A stretch of 44,612 nucleotides of DNA from Pseudanabaena sp. FACHB-2040. GTDB taxonomy: Bacteria > Cyanobacteriota > Cyanobacteriia > Phormidesmidales > Phormidesmidaceae. Position numbers and translations under genes: made by a program. The stretch spans positions 1-44,612 of the forward strand of contig NZ_JACJQO010000039.1 of NCBI RefSeq assembly GCF_014696715.1, written 5' to 3'. The notes beneath the pieces are model-generated. The model saw nothing but the letters and a program-made list of their open reading frames with translations. It was not told the origin of the DNA and did no database searches. Within the stretch, counting starts at the first letter, position 1, and each line of letters starts with the position of its first letter. This document shows positions 17,512-26,100 of this stretch, one piece after another.

Positions 17512-17678
17512 GCTAATCTCTTGAGAAATTGTTAACGAGTGAAATATACAAGTGAACGTACCTTTGCTTGCTGTTGGCGTTTTACTTGCCTACTGCGATC
17601 GCTTGCCAATCTTGTTGTTGTACGTCTGACGTAAGCTGCATTGGATTCTTGTCTGATCTAACTTGAGTGTAATGATTG

Positions 17679-17706
17679 TCAACGCTGAACTTCTTTCAGA
17701 TTCTTA
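17679..17706 (-). promoter_or_regulatory. Shared 28-bp upstream motif, copy D
   Basis: The minus strand reads TAAGAATCTGAAAGAA then GTTCAGCGTTGA. It starts just after the stop codon of the AraC relic and lies ~170 bp upstream of the alkene reductase start. The following ~40 bp also resemble copy A. Confidence 0.55.
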
Positions 17707-17711
17707 TAGGA

Positions 17712-17830
17712 TTAGCGAACCTGCTTGGAGGTTATTCCAGTAAGGCACTTGAACTGTTGCGTCAGATGGTTTTGACTGGAGAAACCGACTTGTAAGGCAA
17801 TGTCTATGGTTTGCGAAGCAAGTTCCCTCA
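17712..17830 (-). pseudogene. AraC-family regulator, last ~38 codons
   Basis: The minus strand reads DIALQVGFSSQNHLTQQFKC then LTGITSKQVR and a stop, the second helix-turn-helix of an AraC regulator. It parallels DIALQVGFSSQSHLTQQFKR in the gene at 19909-20265. Upstream of codon ~38 the resemblance is lost. It cannot bind DNA as an AraC domain because the first helix-turn-helix is missing. Confidence 0.82.
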
Positions 17831-17889
17831 GAGTAATCGCTAAGTCCGTTTTCCAATAACATCAATATCGACTGATTCGCTGACTAGTG

Positions 17890-18510
17890 CTACCAGCCAT
17901 TAACTAGCTCTTGAATCTTAGATTTTGCTTCGTCTAGCCCCCGTTTTCGTGCCTCGTCTCCCATATCTAGACCATTGGCATGAATGAACTGAATGTCGGT
18001 CACACCCATGTATTGAAAAGCATACCGGAGCGCAGGTTCCTGACTATCCCATCCTTCGTAAGGAGACCCTGCTTCAAACTCAACGCCTCGCGATGTGATG
18101 AACAAAACTTTTTTACCGTTCGCAAGTCCTTTGACTTGACCATTCTCCTCCATGAATGTGCGACCCACACGAACCACTTGATCAATGTAGGCCTTGAAAT
18201 TGGACGGAATGCTGAAGTTGTACATTGGCACACTGAAAACACATCGATCGGCTGCCAAAAACTCATCCACTAACTCATCAGAAAACTTCAACAGTTCAGC
18301 CATTTCTGAAGTCAGTGCTTCTGGCGCAATAAAAGAAGCCGCAATCCAGTCTTCGGTGACGTGAGGAACTGGCGTTTGTCTTAAATCACGATAGATGATC
18401 ACGTCATCAGGATGTAAGTCTTGCCACGCATCGATAAACTTCTTTGCCAACTTGCGAGATTTGGAGCGCTCTCCCCGTGGACTTGAATCAATATGCAGAA
18501 TGCTTGCCAT
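17890..18510 (-). CDS. azoR: FMN-dependent NADH-azoreductase
   Basis: 206 residues of the AzoR (AcpD) family. ILHIDSSPRGERSKSRKLAK is the FMN phosphate-binding start. The segments PMYNFSIPSNFKAYIDQVVR and VGRTF are the family signature, and LFITSRGVEFEAGSPYEGWD the third flavin loop. It reduces quinones and azo compounds with NADH using FMN, as a homodimer in the cytoplasm. A paralogue on the other strand lies at 30760-31377. The gene stands alone; an SDR relic lies just upstream. Confidence 0.95.
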   Translation of the reverse strand: MASILHIDSSPRGERSKSRKLAKKFIDAWQDLHPDDVIIYRDLRQTPVPHVTEDWIAASFIAPEALTSEMAELLKFSDELVDEFLAADRCVFSVPMYNFSIPSNFKAYIDQVVRVGRTFMEENGQVKGLANGKKVLFITSRGVEFEAGSPYEGWDSQEPALRYAFQYMGVTDIQFIHANGLDMGDEARKRGLDEAKSKIQELVNGW

Positions 18511-18564
18511 ATTGCCTTAATCAGAAATTTCAATTGCCATCTAGACAGTAAGTCAGCAACTTAA

Positions 18565-18860
18565 GCTAACTCGCCGTATATCCGCCATCGATCGCAAACG
18601 GTTGCCCAGTGATGTAGCTGGCAGCATCAGAGCAGAGAAACACCACCGCTTGAGCAATTTTCGTTGCCTGACCGATCCGACCCATTGGAACTATAGACCC
18701 GAGATCATCGGACGGGATGCCCTACTGGTTGGCGGCACGAGCTATGAGGTCAGTTGCAATCGGTCAGGATTCACCGCATTAATCCGAATACCCTGTTTGG
18801 CATAGTCAAGTGCTGCCGATCGCGTTAGCCCCATTACTGCTACTGCATGTTTGCTATTGA
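18565..18860 (-). pseudogene. SDR, C-terminal relic with indels
   Basis: It matches the SDR relic at 15526-16083 over its last ~100 codons: the end (ITGQPFAIDGGYTAS, complete here), VVFLCSDAAS, and the AALDYAKQG-type helix. Small indels near 18720 (GCCCTACTGG) and 18760 break the frame, and nothing upstream of the Tyr/Lys helix remains. It borders the CPBP gene. Confidence 0.82.
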
Positions 18861-18883
18861 CCTTCAGCAACGAACTGACGAGA

Positions 18884-19867
18884 TCACCGACGACCAATCC
18901 GATCGCTCTGGAAAACGGGTTCGGATGCCTTGTCGCGTTTGAATACCTTGTAGGCGATCGCCAGGAACACGGATACTACAACCAGCATTGATAGCGCCGC
19001 GTAGGTTACATGGAATTTGCTGATTGTGAACAGAGCCGGTGCGTTCACGGCGCTTCCAGCCACGTTGAACAGGAGTACGCCGCCGATGTTGTTCGCGAAG
19101 TGTGCGCCGATGACGAGTTCGGTGGTTCCGTCAATCAACGAAACCACTGTCCACACCAGACCCGGAACGAGGAAGTAGTTGAAGAACACCGTGAGCCAAC
19201 CGCCCGCGCTTGCCTCCGGGTTGAGCAGGTGCGATAGGGCGAAGATCGTGGCTGGCACCAGCGCCAGAAACACGCGGCTCGTCCAAACAAGGCTCGCGCC
19301 CTGCACAATGTAGCCGCGAAAGAAAAGCTCCTCCGTGGTCGTCTGGATCGCGGTAAAGACTAGCGCCAGCGGGACGAAGAGTGCGAACGTTGCGAGGTCG
19401 AAGTTGAAAGAGAAGGTGTTGGGATAGAAGAGGTACTGCCCCAGCCCACCGATCAGGCAGAATGGCACGAACCACGCCACAAATCCGTGACCGACACGCC
19501 GCCAACTTATCCGCTCCTGCGCCGTGATCAGCGTTCGGGGGTGGCGACGGTGAACGAGGGTGACGGCGATCAAGATTCCCGCGAGGAAGAACGGAAAAAT
19601 TGCCGTGACCGCAACGAAGCCCCCCACGGGACCGAATGCGGCATAATCCAGCCGACTGAACGCTGCAAGCCCCTCCTGACCGCCAAACAGGAACGCGATG
19701 CGGGGGGTGGCGATGCCGCCGACCACCAGCCCCACAAAGAAAATGACTACTAATCCCAGAACATACCGCCACCCCCGATGCTTACCCCACCGGGCGGCCT
19801 CTACGTAAGTCGCATCTTGCACTTCCGTTCCGATTCCCTGCTTTCCTTTAATTGCGTTGATCTTCAT
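18884..19867 (-). CDS. CPBP-family intramembrane glutamic protease (CAAX-like)
   Basis: 327 residues with about eight hydrophobic segments. The three motifs are intact: EELFFRGY (around 178) with the catalytic Glu pair, FALSHLL (around 213) and GAHFANN (around 254). CPBP proteins are Rce1-like membrane proteases; in bacteria they process or immunise against peptides, with mostly unknown targets. The gene is much G+C-richer than its neighbours and lacks HIP1 sites, indicating transfer. Two other CPBP remnants lie at 36294-36519 and 38649-39389, not closely similar to this one. Confidence 0.9.
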   Translation of the reverse strand: MKINAIKGKQGIGTEVQDATYVEAARWGKHRGWRYVLGLVVIFFVGLVVGGIATPRIAFLFGGQEGLAAFSRLDYAAFGPVGGFVAVTAIFPFFLAGILIAVTLVHRRHPRTLITAQERISWRRVGHGFVAWFVPFCLIGGLGQYLFYPNTFSFNFDLATFALFVPLALVFTAIQTTTEELFFRGYIVQGASLVWTSRVFLALVPATIFALSHLLNPEASAGGWLTVFFNYFLVPGLVWTVVSLIDGTTELVIGAHFANNIGGVLLFNVAGSAVNAPALFTISKFHVTYAALSMLVVVSVFLAIAYKVFKRDKASEPVFQSDRIGRR

Positions 19868-19908
19868 CTTTGTCTCCTTGACTCGTGCGTGTATGTAGCG
19901 CTTGGACG

Positions 19909-20265
19909 TTAGCGAATCTGTTTTGGGGTCATTCCCGTAATGCGCTTGAATTGTTGTGTCAGATGGCTTTGGCTGGAGAAGCCGACTTGTAGAGCGATGT
20001 CTGCGATCGCAAAATCTGTCTTCTTCAACATTACTTTTGCTCGTTCCACGCGCTGTTTAATCACGTACTGATGGGGCGAAATCCCCATTGCTTGCTTAAA
20101 CAAACTCGCAAAATAAGTCGAACTAACGTTGATCACTTCTGCAAGTTCAGCCAGTGATAATTCTCGATCGAGATGAATCTGAATATAGTCAAGTACTTGC
20201 TGCAATCGGGTGTGCGTTAAGCCTTTGTAATTGGCTTCAACGGTTGGCTTTGTGGTTGTTAGCAT
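19909..20265 (-). CDS. AraC-family DNA-binding protein without sensor domain
   Basis: 118 residues consisting almost only of the AraC double helix-turn-helix: TRLQQVLDYIQIHLDRELSL, AELAEVINVSSTYFASLFKQ and IADIALQVGFSSQSHLTQQF ending RITGMTPKQIR. Family members usually carry an additional ~180-residue sensor domain. This one starts right before the DNA-binding part, like MarA/SoxS, or it has lost its N-terminus. It is the only intact AraC gene in the window and is a candidate binder of the shared 28-bp motif (inference). It lies 41 bp upstream of the CPBP gene on the same strand. Confidence 0.88.
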   Translation of the reverse strand: MLTTTKPTVEANYKGLTHTRLQQVLDYIQIHLDRELSLAELAEVINVSSTYFASLFKQAMGISPHQYVIKQRVERAKVMLKKTDFAIADIALQVGFSSQSHLTQQFKRITGMTPKQIR

Positions 20266-20383
20266 GGTTCAAAAATTGGCAAGTTGTTCAACAAAACAGG
20301 TAAAAACTAGCGATCGCGCATTCGATCGCTGATTAGCACTAACCAACAAGTCAAATGTGAATTGGGATTAGGGATCGGGGAGC

Positions 20384-20941
20384 TTATTGACTTGCAGCAA
20401 TCATGGCTGCCATCAACTCCGTCGTGTTCCAGTGCCCGATATACCGACTTCCATTCATAAACAGGGCTGGGGCAGTCGTTACTCCGCTCTGTATTCCGCC
20501 TTCGATGTCTTCATTGATGCGAGCGACATGCACTTGTTTAGACAACTCTTGGAGAAACCGGGGAATATCAAGCCCTAAATTATTGGCGTACTCGACAAGA
20601 TAACCGTTCTCCAACCTTTTTTGATGGTCAAATAAAGCATCGCTCATCAACCAAAACTTTCCTTGGGCAGCGGCGGCTTCGGCGACCTGGGCTGCCCGTT
20701 GAGCCTGGGGATAAATCTGTGTTTGTGGAAAATGACGGAAGATGAAGCATAAATAATCTTCTCCAAAAGCAGCACTAAGTTCTCGTTTGATCGCTTTAAT
20801 CAGCTTGTAAACGTCCGCACTTCTAGGGTCTTGATAGTCTCCATACATCACCAGCACGACCTTTGCACTCAGCACGCCTTGCATCCAATCTTGGGTTGAA
20901 GGGGGTACGAGTAAGGGACCGTGACTACGATCGTCGTTCAT
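20384..20941 (-). CDS. DsbA-like thioredoxin-fold protein lacking the CXXC motif
   Basis: 185 residues of the DsbA / Na+-H+-antiporter-associated thioredoxin type. KVVLVMYGDYQDPRSADVYK corresponds to the active-site strand and helix, where relatives have Cys-Pro-x-Cys after DYQ. Here the residues are Asp-Pro-Arg-Ser (38-41), so no redox cysteines remain. IFRHFPQTQIYPQAQRAAQV and the cis-proline strand TTAPALFMNGSRYIGHWN are conserved. There is no signal peptide. Without cysteines it cannot do thiol exchange and may bind a partner or substrate only. A truncated duplicate lies at 8833-9108. Confidence 0.88.
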   Translation of the reverse strand: MNDDRSHGPLLVPPSTQDWMQGVLSAKVVLVMYGDYQDPRSADVYKLIKAIKRELSAAFGEDYLCFIFRHFPQTQIYPQAQRAAQVAEAAAAQGKFWLMSDALFDHQKRLENGYLVEYANNLGLDIPRFLQELSKQVHVARINEDIEGGIQSGVTTAPALFMNGSRYIGHWNTTELMAAMIAASQ

Positions 20942-21044
20942 TTTTCTACGTTTGAATCAAGCAGCAACACTCTAGACAATTCTGACAGAAAAGCTTTCCT
21001 GTCAAAAATTTCCGAGCTATTGTTCTATACAACTCCTAACGATT

Positions 21045-21695
21045 TCATCCGCCATTGATTGCACCCAGAGTCGTTGCTTGAATGGTGAAAATTGCTTTTG
21101 AAATTGCTTGACCGACCAGCTCCTCTATTGCGATCGCCTTAATTCGTGATCGCGCTTCAGGACGTTCTTCAGGTCTGAACACCGCATCGGTCAGGTGAGA
21201 GGCTTGCATCAAACTAATCAATGCTGCCATCCGAGAATCCAGTCCAATGCCTTCTAGCACGGCTGCACGAACTTGCTGGACAATCTCGCGTTGAATGAAT
21301 TCATCGGTTAGAAAATATCGCTGCGTTGGGAACAGTCCAAGAATGCGTTGCTCTTGGCGTTCTAAAACACCTAAATCAATTAAGTTCTGCAACACAACCG
21401 TTTGAATTCCTCTGTATCTTCGTCTCCAACGAGTCACCCAGAACCTTGCAGTTCGAGGACGAGTCGATGCTAGAACCTCACTGAGGCGTTGGTCTAAGAA
21501 TTCATTGCCTGTGTTGCCTGAGATCGCACCGATCACACGATTGTCGTCGTCGATCTCAAGTTTGCCTTGCAGTACTAAGTCTAGTAACAAAGAACCGACC
21601 AAGCCATAGTCGAGCGCAGAGTACCAAGAGAAGCGAGTTTTTCCAGTTTGGGGATTGAGTGCAAGAAGGATTAAGTCCTGTGAAAGATATTGCAT
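21045..21695 (-). CDS. GPP34 (GOLPH3-like) family phosphoprotein
   Basis: About 216 residues of the GPP34 family, the bacterial relatives of Golgi phosphoprotein 3. MQYLSQDLILLALNPQTGKT then YGLVGSLLLDLVLQGKLEID is the typical start (L..DL.LLAL…G…L..A.L.EL.L.G.I). A second part contains LIDLGVLERQEQRILGLFPT and RYFLTDE. GOLPH3 binds phosphatidylinositol-4-phosphate; the bacterial role is unknown. The ATG at 21693-21695 has AAGGA upstream and is preferred over an in-frame codon 63 bp earlier. Confidence 0.88.
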   Translation of the reverse strand: MQYLSQDLILLALNPQTGKTRFSWYSALDYGLVGSLLLDLVLQGKLEIDDDNRVIGAISGNTGNEFLDQRLSEVLASTRPRTARFWVTRWRRRYRGIQTVVLQNLIDLGVLERQEQRILGLFPTQRYFLTDEFIQREIVQQVRAAVLEGIGLDSRMAALISLMQASHLTDAVFRPEERPEARSRIKAIAIEELVGQAISKAIFTIQATTLGAINGG

Positions 21696-21929
21696 GATGA
21701 ATTCCTTATTGAGGTACGCTCCGGTTCCTTCAGAATTGCGTCTCGGTGCTAATCGCAAGTCTGATACCGAAAGGTAAAGATCTTAAGCGGCTTCTATCCA
21801 TGTGCCTGTGCGATCAAGAAAGGGAGAGCAGTCAGGCAGACCATTGAAGCAAGAAACCTGGCAATAAAAGCTGAGAAGAACCCTGTGATTTAGCGCATTC
21901 CCAGCGTCTTGAGATCAGGGATTGCTGCG

Positions 21930-22304
21930 TTAGCGGAGGTTTCGCCAGCGACGGGCAAATTCCTCTAGCGCTGATCTAGAAGTCTGGGATTGCAACCAGT
22001 CAAATGCCTGTTGTTGATAAGGGTAGTTCGATGGCTCGTAGTAAGCGGCGGCATCCGTCAGTTGAATGGGTGCATTGCTACCTCGACGAAGGGCTTGCCA
22101 AGTTTGAGTACCAACTATGCCATCTGCAACAAGACCATTCTGCTGTTAAAACTGAACCACTGCGACTCACGTCGCATCGTCAAAGATTCCATCGACTGTA
22201 ATGTTGATTCCTTTCGCATTGAGCAATTGTTGTAGCTCAGTAACAGCAGCACCGGAATCGCCTTGGCGTAGTGTTGAGTCTGTAGCGATGAAAGTAGAGG
22301 TCAT
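21930..22304 (-). pseudogene. Peptidoglycan-binding domain protein with two in-frame stops
   Basis: From the ATG at 22302-22304 (preceded by AGGAGAT) the frame reads MTSTFIATDSTLRQGDSGAA, VTELQQLLNAKGINITVDGI then FDDAT. It then hits TGA and, seven codons later, TAA, before resuming in the same frame as QQNGLVADGIVGTQTWQALR. A further ~45 codons run to YQQQAFDWLQSQTS and ARRWRNLR, stop at 21930-21932. This is a PF01471-type repeat domain with a cyanobacterial tail. Both stops fit single C-to-T changes (CGA, CAA). The promoter region upstream belongs to the left arm of the inverted repeat. Confidence 0.85.
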
Positions 22305-22323
22305 AGATTTATCTCCTGACCGC

Positions 22324-22483
22324 ATGACTGTTTGCATAAATTCAATATAGGTGGCCGTCCTCAAGCTGTCGCCTACAGCAAGTTAAATCTTTTACAGTGC
22401 AAATTGATAGATTAACCATGCCATCGCAGAGTAGAAGGCTGGCTCTAACTTAAGTTAGAATCCGAACTTGATCGAAAGTACAT
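22324..22483 (-). repeat. Left arm of ~160-bp inverted repeat flanking the two-component system
   Basis: Read on the minus strand it runs from ATGTACTTTCGATCAAGTTC through TCTAACTTAAGTTAGA and AGCCTTCTACTCTGCGATGG to TTTATGCAAACAGTCATGC. It matches 30228-30389 on the plus strand with few differences. It begins two bases after the response-regulator stop codon and holds the upstream region of the peptidoglycan-binding pseudogene. Confidence 0.88.
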
Positions 22484-22484
22484 C

Positions 22485-23114
22485 CTACAAACTGACAATG
22501 CCGCGCTTAACGGCAACAATCACAGCTTGGGTGCGATCGCTGACATCTAACTTGTTCAAAATCCGATTGACATGGGATTTAACCGTACCTTCACCAATGC
22601 TCAAAGCAGCCGCAATATCGGCATTGCTCATCCCCTGTGCCAGTGAGCGGAGTACCGCCAGTTCTCGTTCACTCAGTTCTGGATTGCTGAGCCGCTGTAC
22701 CAACTTTGCTCCCACATCGGGCGGAATATACTTCTGACCCCGATGAACGGTACGAATCGCATTTAGAAGCTCGTCAGGTTCAGTTTCTTTCAACAGGTAT
22801 CCTTTTGCGCCTGCCTGCAACCCCCGGTAAATATCCTCGTCGCTATCATACGTTGTCAGTACAATAATCCGAGCCGATTTAGCAGCAGCACAAATTGCAC
22901 CGATGGCGGCAACTCCTTCTACTTCCGGCATGCGGAGATCCATCAGCGTGATATCCGGTTGGTGTTCCTCAAATAGCGCGATCGCCTGTTCCCCATTTTC
23001 GGCTTGGGCAATCACGCTCATGTCTGGGTCACGATTAATAATCGTGGCTAATCCTTGCCGAAAAATAGCATGATCGTCCGCAATCAAAACCCGAATAGTC
23101 GTGGCTTGGCTCAT
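22485..23114 (-). CDS. NarL/FixJ-type two-component response regulator
   Basis: 209 residues. The receiver domain (about 5-125) has acidic D13/D14, phosphoacceptor D59 in DITLMDLRMPEV, Thr in VLTTYDSDED and Lys in GYLLKETEP. The LuxR-type helix-turn-helix (about 145-205) has LSERELAVLRSLAQGMSNAD then GTVKSHVNRILNKL. It lies 12 bp downstream of the giant HisKA_3 kinase, the class that pairs with NarL regulators, so it is almost certainly the cognate partner. Target genes cannot be read from the sequence. Confidence 0.96.
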   Translation of the reverse strand: MSQATTIRVLIADDHAIFRQGLATIINRDPDMSVIAQAENGEQAIALFEEHQPDITLMDLRMPEVEGVAAIGAICAAAKSARIIVLTTYDSDEDIYRGLQAGAKGYLLKETEPDELLNAIRTVHRGQKYIPPDVGAKLVQRLSNPELSERELAVLRSLAQGMSNADIAAALSIGEGTVKSHVNRILNKLDVSDRTQAVIVAVKRGIVSL

Positions 23115-23126
23115 CGTGATGCTCGC

Positions 23127-26100
23127 TCAAGGGTTGACGGTGACGATAATCTCTGTTCCTTGTCCAGGTTGACTCCTAATCGTCAGTTGTGCGCCGATGC
23201 GCTCTGCCCGTTCGCTCATGCCGAGTAAGCCAAATCCCTCAAAGGCTGGAATACTGCCAACTCCAAAGCCCTGTCCATTGTCTTGCACACGCAAGCAAAC
23301 CTGGTCACGCTCGTAGATTAGCTCCACTCGAATTTCGTCAGCATTAGCGTGTCTAATCGCATTGGTTAATGCTTCCTGCCCCATCCGTAGTAGGTTATTC
23401 TCCACTTCAGCGGGTAGAGAATACACTGCACCCTCAATCTCATAATGTAGAGTGGTATCCATTGCGGCAGTTCTGATTTGAGCGACGAGACGATGTAGAG
23501 CGCTCTGTAAACTGCCCTCCTCCAAAAGCTGAGGACGGAGCGCGACAACCGATCGCCGCGCTTCAGTCAGTCCCGTTCGTGCCAATTCTTTGATCAGATC
23601 CAGGTGTGCCTGAGCAGCTTCTACATCATCCGTTAGCACCTGTTTTGCCGCTCCCACCTGAGCCAGAATGCCTGTAAACGCCTGAGCGAGTGTGTCGTGA
23701 ATTTCACGCGCCATGCGGTTGCGCTCTTCCAAAATTGAAGCGGCTTCTGCTTGCTTAAGAGCCGTAATATCTCGCGCCAGCCAAATCACTTTATCGTAGT
23801 CGATTGGGGCAATGCGAGCCGAAAACCAGGCTTCTCGTCCATTTAAAAACACACTGTACTCGACTGTGAGGGTTTGTTGGGTTCTTAGCACCTGCTGAAT
23901 ATAACCTAGAAATTCATCAGCTTGTGCTTTTCCGAGTTGGTGCATGGTTTGACCAATCATCTCCTCAAAGGGTTGCCATAGCAGACTTGGTTCCAGTACC
24001 ACTATTTCAAGAAGTCGCCCTTCAGCAGACATTACAAACAATGGATCGGGAATTGCCTCAATTAGAGTCCGTAGCTTTGTCTCTGAGGCTTGTAGGGCTG
24101 CTTCTGCTTGCTTACGATCGCTAATATCCGCAATCACCCCTTCGGTGTAGTCATCGTCTGCATTCAGATAAAGAGAGAAAAGCCCCCAAAACAATGTCCC
24201 ATCTCGTTTTCGCAGTTGCACTTCAAAGTTTTGCAGTTCACCATCACGCTTCAGCAATTCAATAGCTTGCTGGCGATCGCTGGGATTCACATAACAGTCT
24301 GTAGTGTATTTCAGCCCAATCACCTCCTCTGGTGAATCAAAGCCAAACAGATTGGCAAAGCGTTGATTGGCTTCGAGAATTAATCCATCACAGGTGCGGG
24401 TTCGGTAGATGCCAACCTGCGAGTTTTCGAAGATATTGCGGAACTTAGCTTCACTGTGTTGTAATGCCTCTTCTGCTTGCCTACGCTGGGTGGTGTCACT
24501 GCCAACCGATAAGATTTCAACGACCTCTCCCTGTTCATTGAAGATAGCTTGATTCGACCAGGCCATCCAAACTCGCCGACCGTCTCGACACAGGTTTTCA
24601 CTCTCGCCTTGCGGGTACGATTGAGGATTACGAAGTAAATCGTGGACCATGGGTCTCACATCGCGTCCAGAGGTTTCGATGTCTGGAATGATGGTTTCAA
24701 ATAAGGTTCGCCCTACAATCTGATGTTCTTCATAGCCAAGAAGTTTTACCCCATAATCGTTGATGTATCGAATTCGTCCTTGCGTGTCATAGCAAATGAT
24801 GACAGAATTCGCGGTTTGTAGCAGGTTGCGGTAATTGGCCTCACTTTGTCGTAACGCAGCAGTTCGTTCTGCGACCTGTTGCTCTAAAGTGCAGTTGTAG
24901 TCGGCTAGAAGTTTCTCGGCTTGTTTGCGCTCTGTAATGTCCTGAAAGGTAGCGATCGCATGAGTGATATTGCCCTGTTGATCAAAAACTGGTGTTCCCC
25001 GCGCCTCAACTAGAATTGAGACATGATCTCGACGAATTTCTATATCTTCAGTCCTGATGCGTTCGCCCCTTAATGCCCGCACATTAGGCAGGCTCTCCGG
25101 TGGATAGATTTGATCCGTTCCCGCTACATAAAGCTGATAAGCCTCTGAGAGTTGCTCCGGTGCTATGGAAGTATCAGTTTCTTTGCCCAGGAGTTGATTG
25201 CTGCATTGGTTGGCATAATAAGGGCAACCCGTCGCATCCACGATCGCAATTCCCACCGGAATCGCTTCGAGGAACTGGGTGATCTTGCTTTCCTTAGCTT
25301 GCAGTTCTGAGTAAAGGTTGGCATTTTCGATGGCGATCGCTGCTTGAGTCGATAATAGCTGCAAGACCTGCGATCGCTCCGGTGTAAATACTCCAGCTGT
25401 TAACCGATTTTCTAAATACAATACACCGACCAGCTTGGCTTGATTCAGCAGCGGTAAACAGAAAACAGATTGAGGCTGGTTCTGTTGAATATATGGCTCA
25501 TTAACAAAAGCATCTTCACGAGTCGCATCATTTAAGGCGACAGGCTTCAGAGTCCGAATCACATATTGAATGATTGACTCTGGCAATTGATCGGCAATTG
25601 GAATAGACTGTAACACCTGAGTCGCACAAGCATTCTCATCGGCATTGAGTTCACAAGCCGCTTCAATCGACCATTCTCCTGAATTTTCTAAAATCAGATA
25701 TCCGGTTTGTGCGCCAGCATTCTCAATTACAGTTTGCATCAATAATCGCAGCAGTTGCTTCAGTTCAATTTCACGAGAAATCCCCTGTAAAGCTTTCATC
25801 ACTGCTGCTAAATCTAAAGTGGTATGGAAGGAATTAGTGATAGTTTCAGCAGTAATAGGAATTGATGTGGAAGCGGCTCTAGACGACTGAGAAAAGAACT
25901 GTGGATAGCGAGTTTCTAAGTCTTTAACTTTAGTGGTTGCGCCCCAGCGATCGTAGCAATAATGCGCCTCTTTCATGTAGGTCTGAGCAATCTTTTCCCG
26001 ACCTCGCGCCAGATAATGTTTTGCTGCTAATTCATAAGCTAATGCTTCTTCCTGGATATACTCATTTTCAGCAGCACCTGCGATCGCTCGTTCATAAAGT

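Noticed and set aside
19131-19772. Minus-strand frame of ~210 codons inside the CPBP gene
   Set aside because: It overlaps the CPBP gene in another frame. The product is Arg/Ser/Pro-rich with no recognisable family, a G+C artefact.
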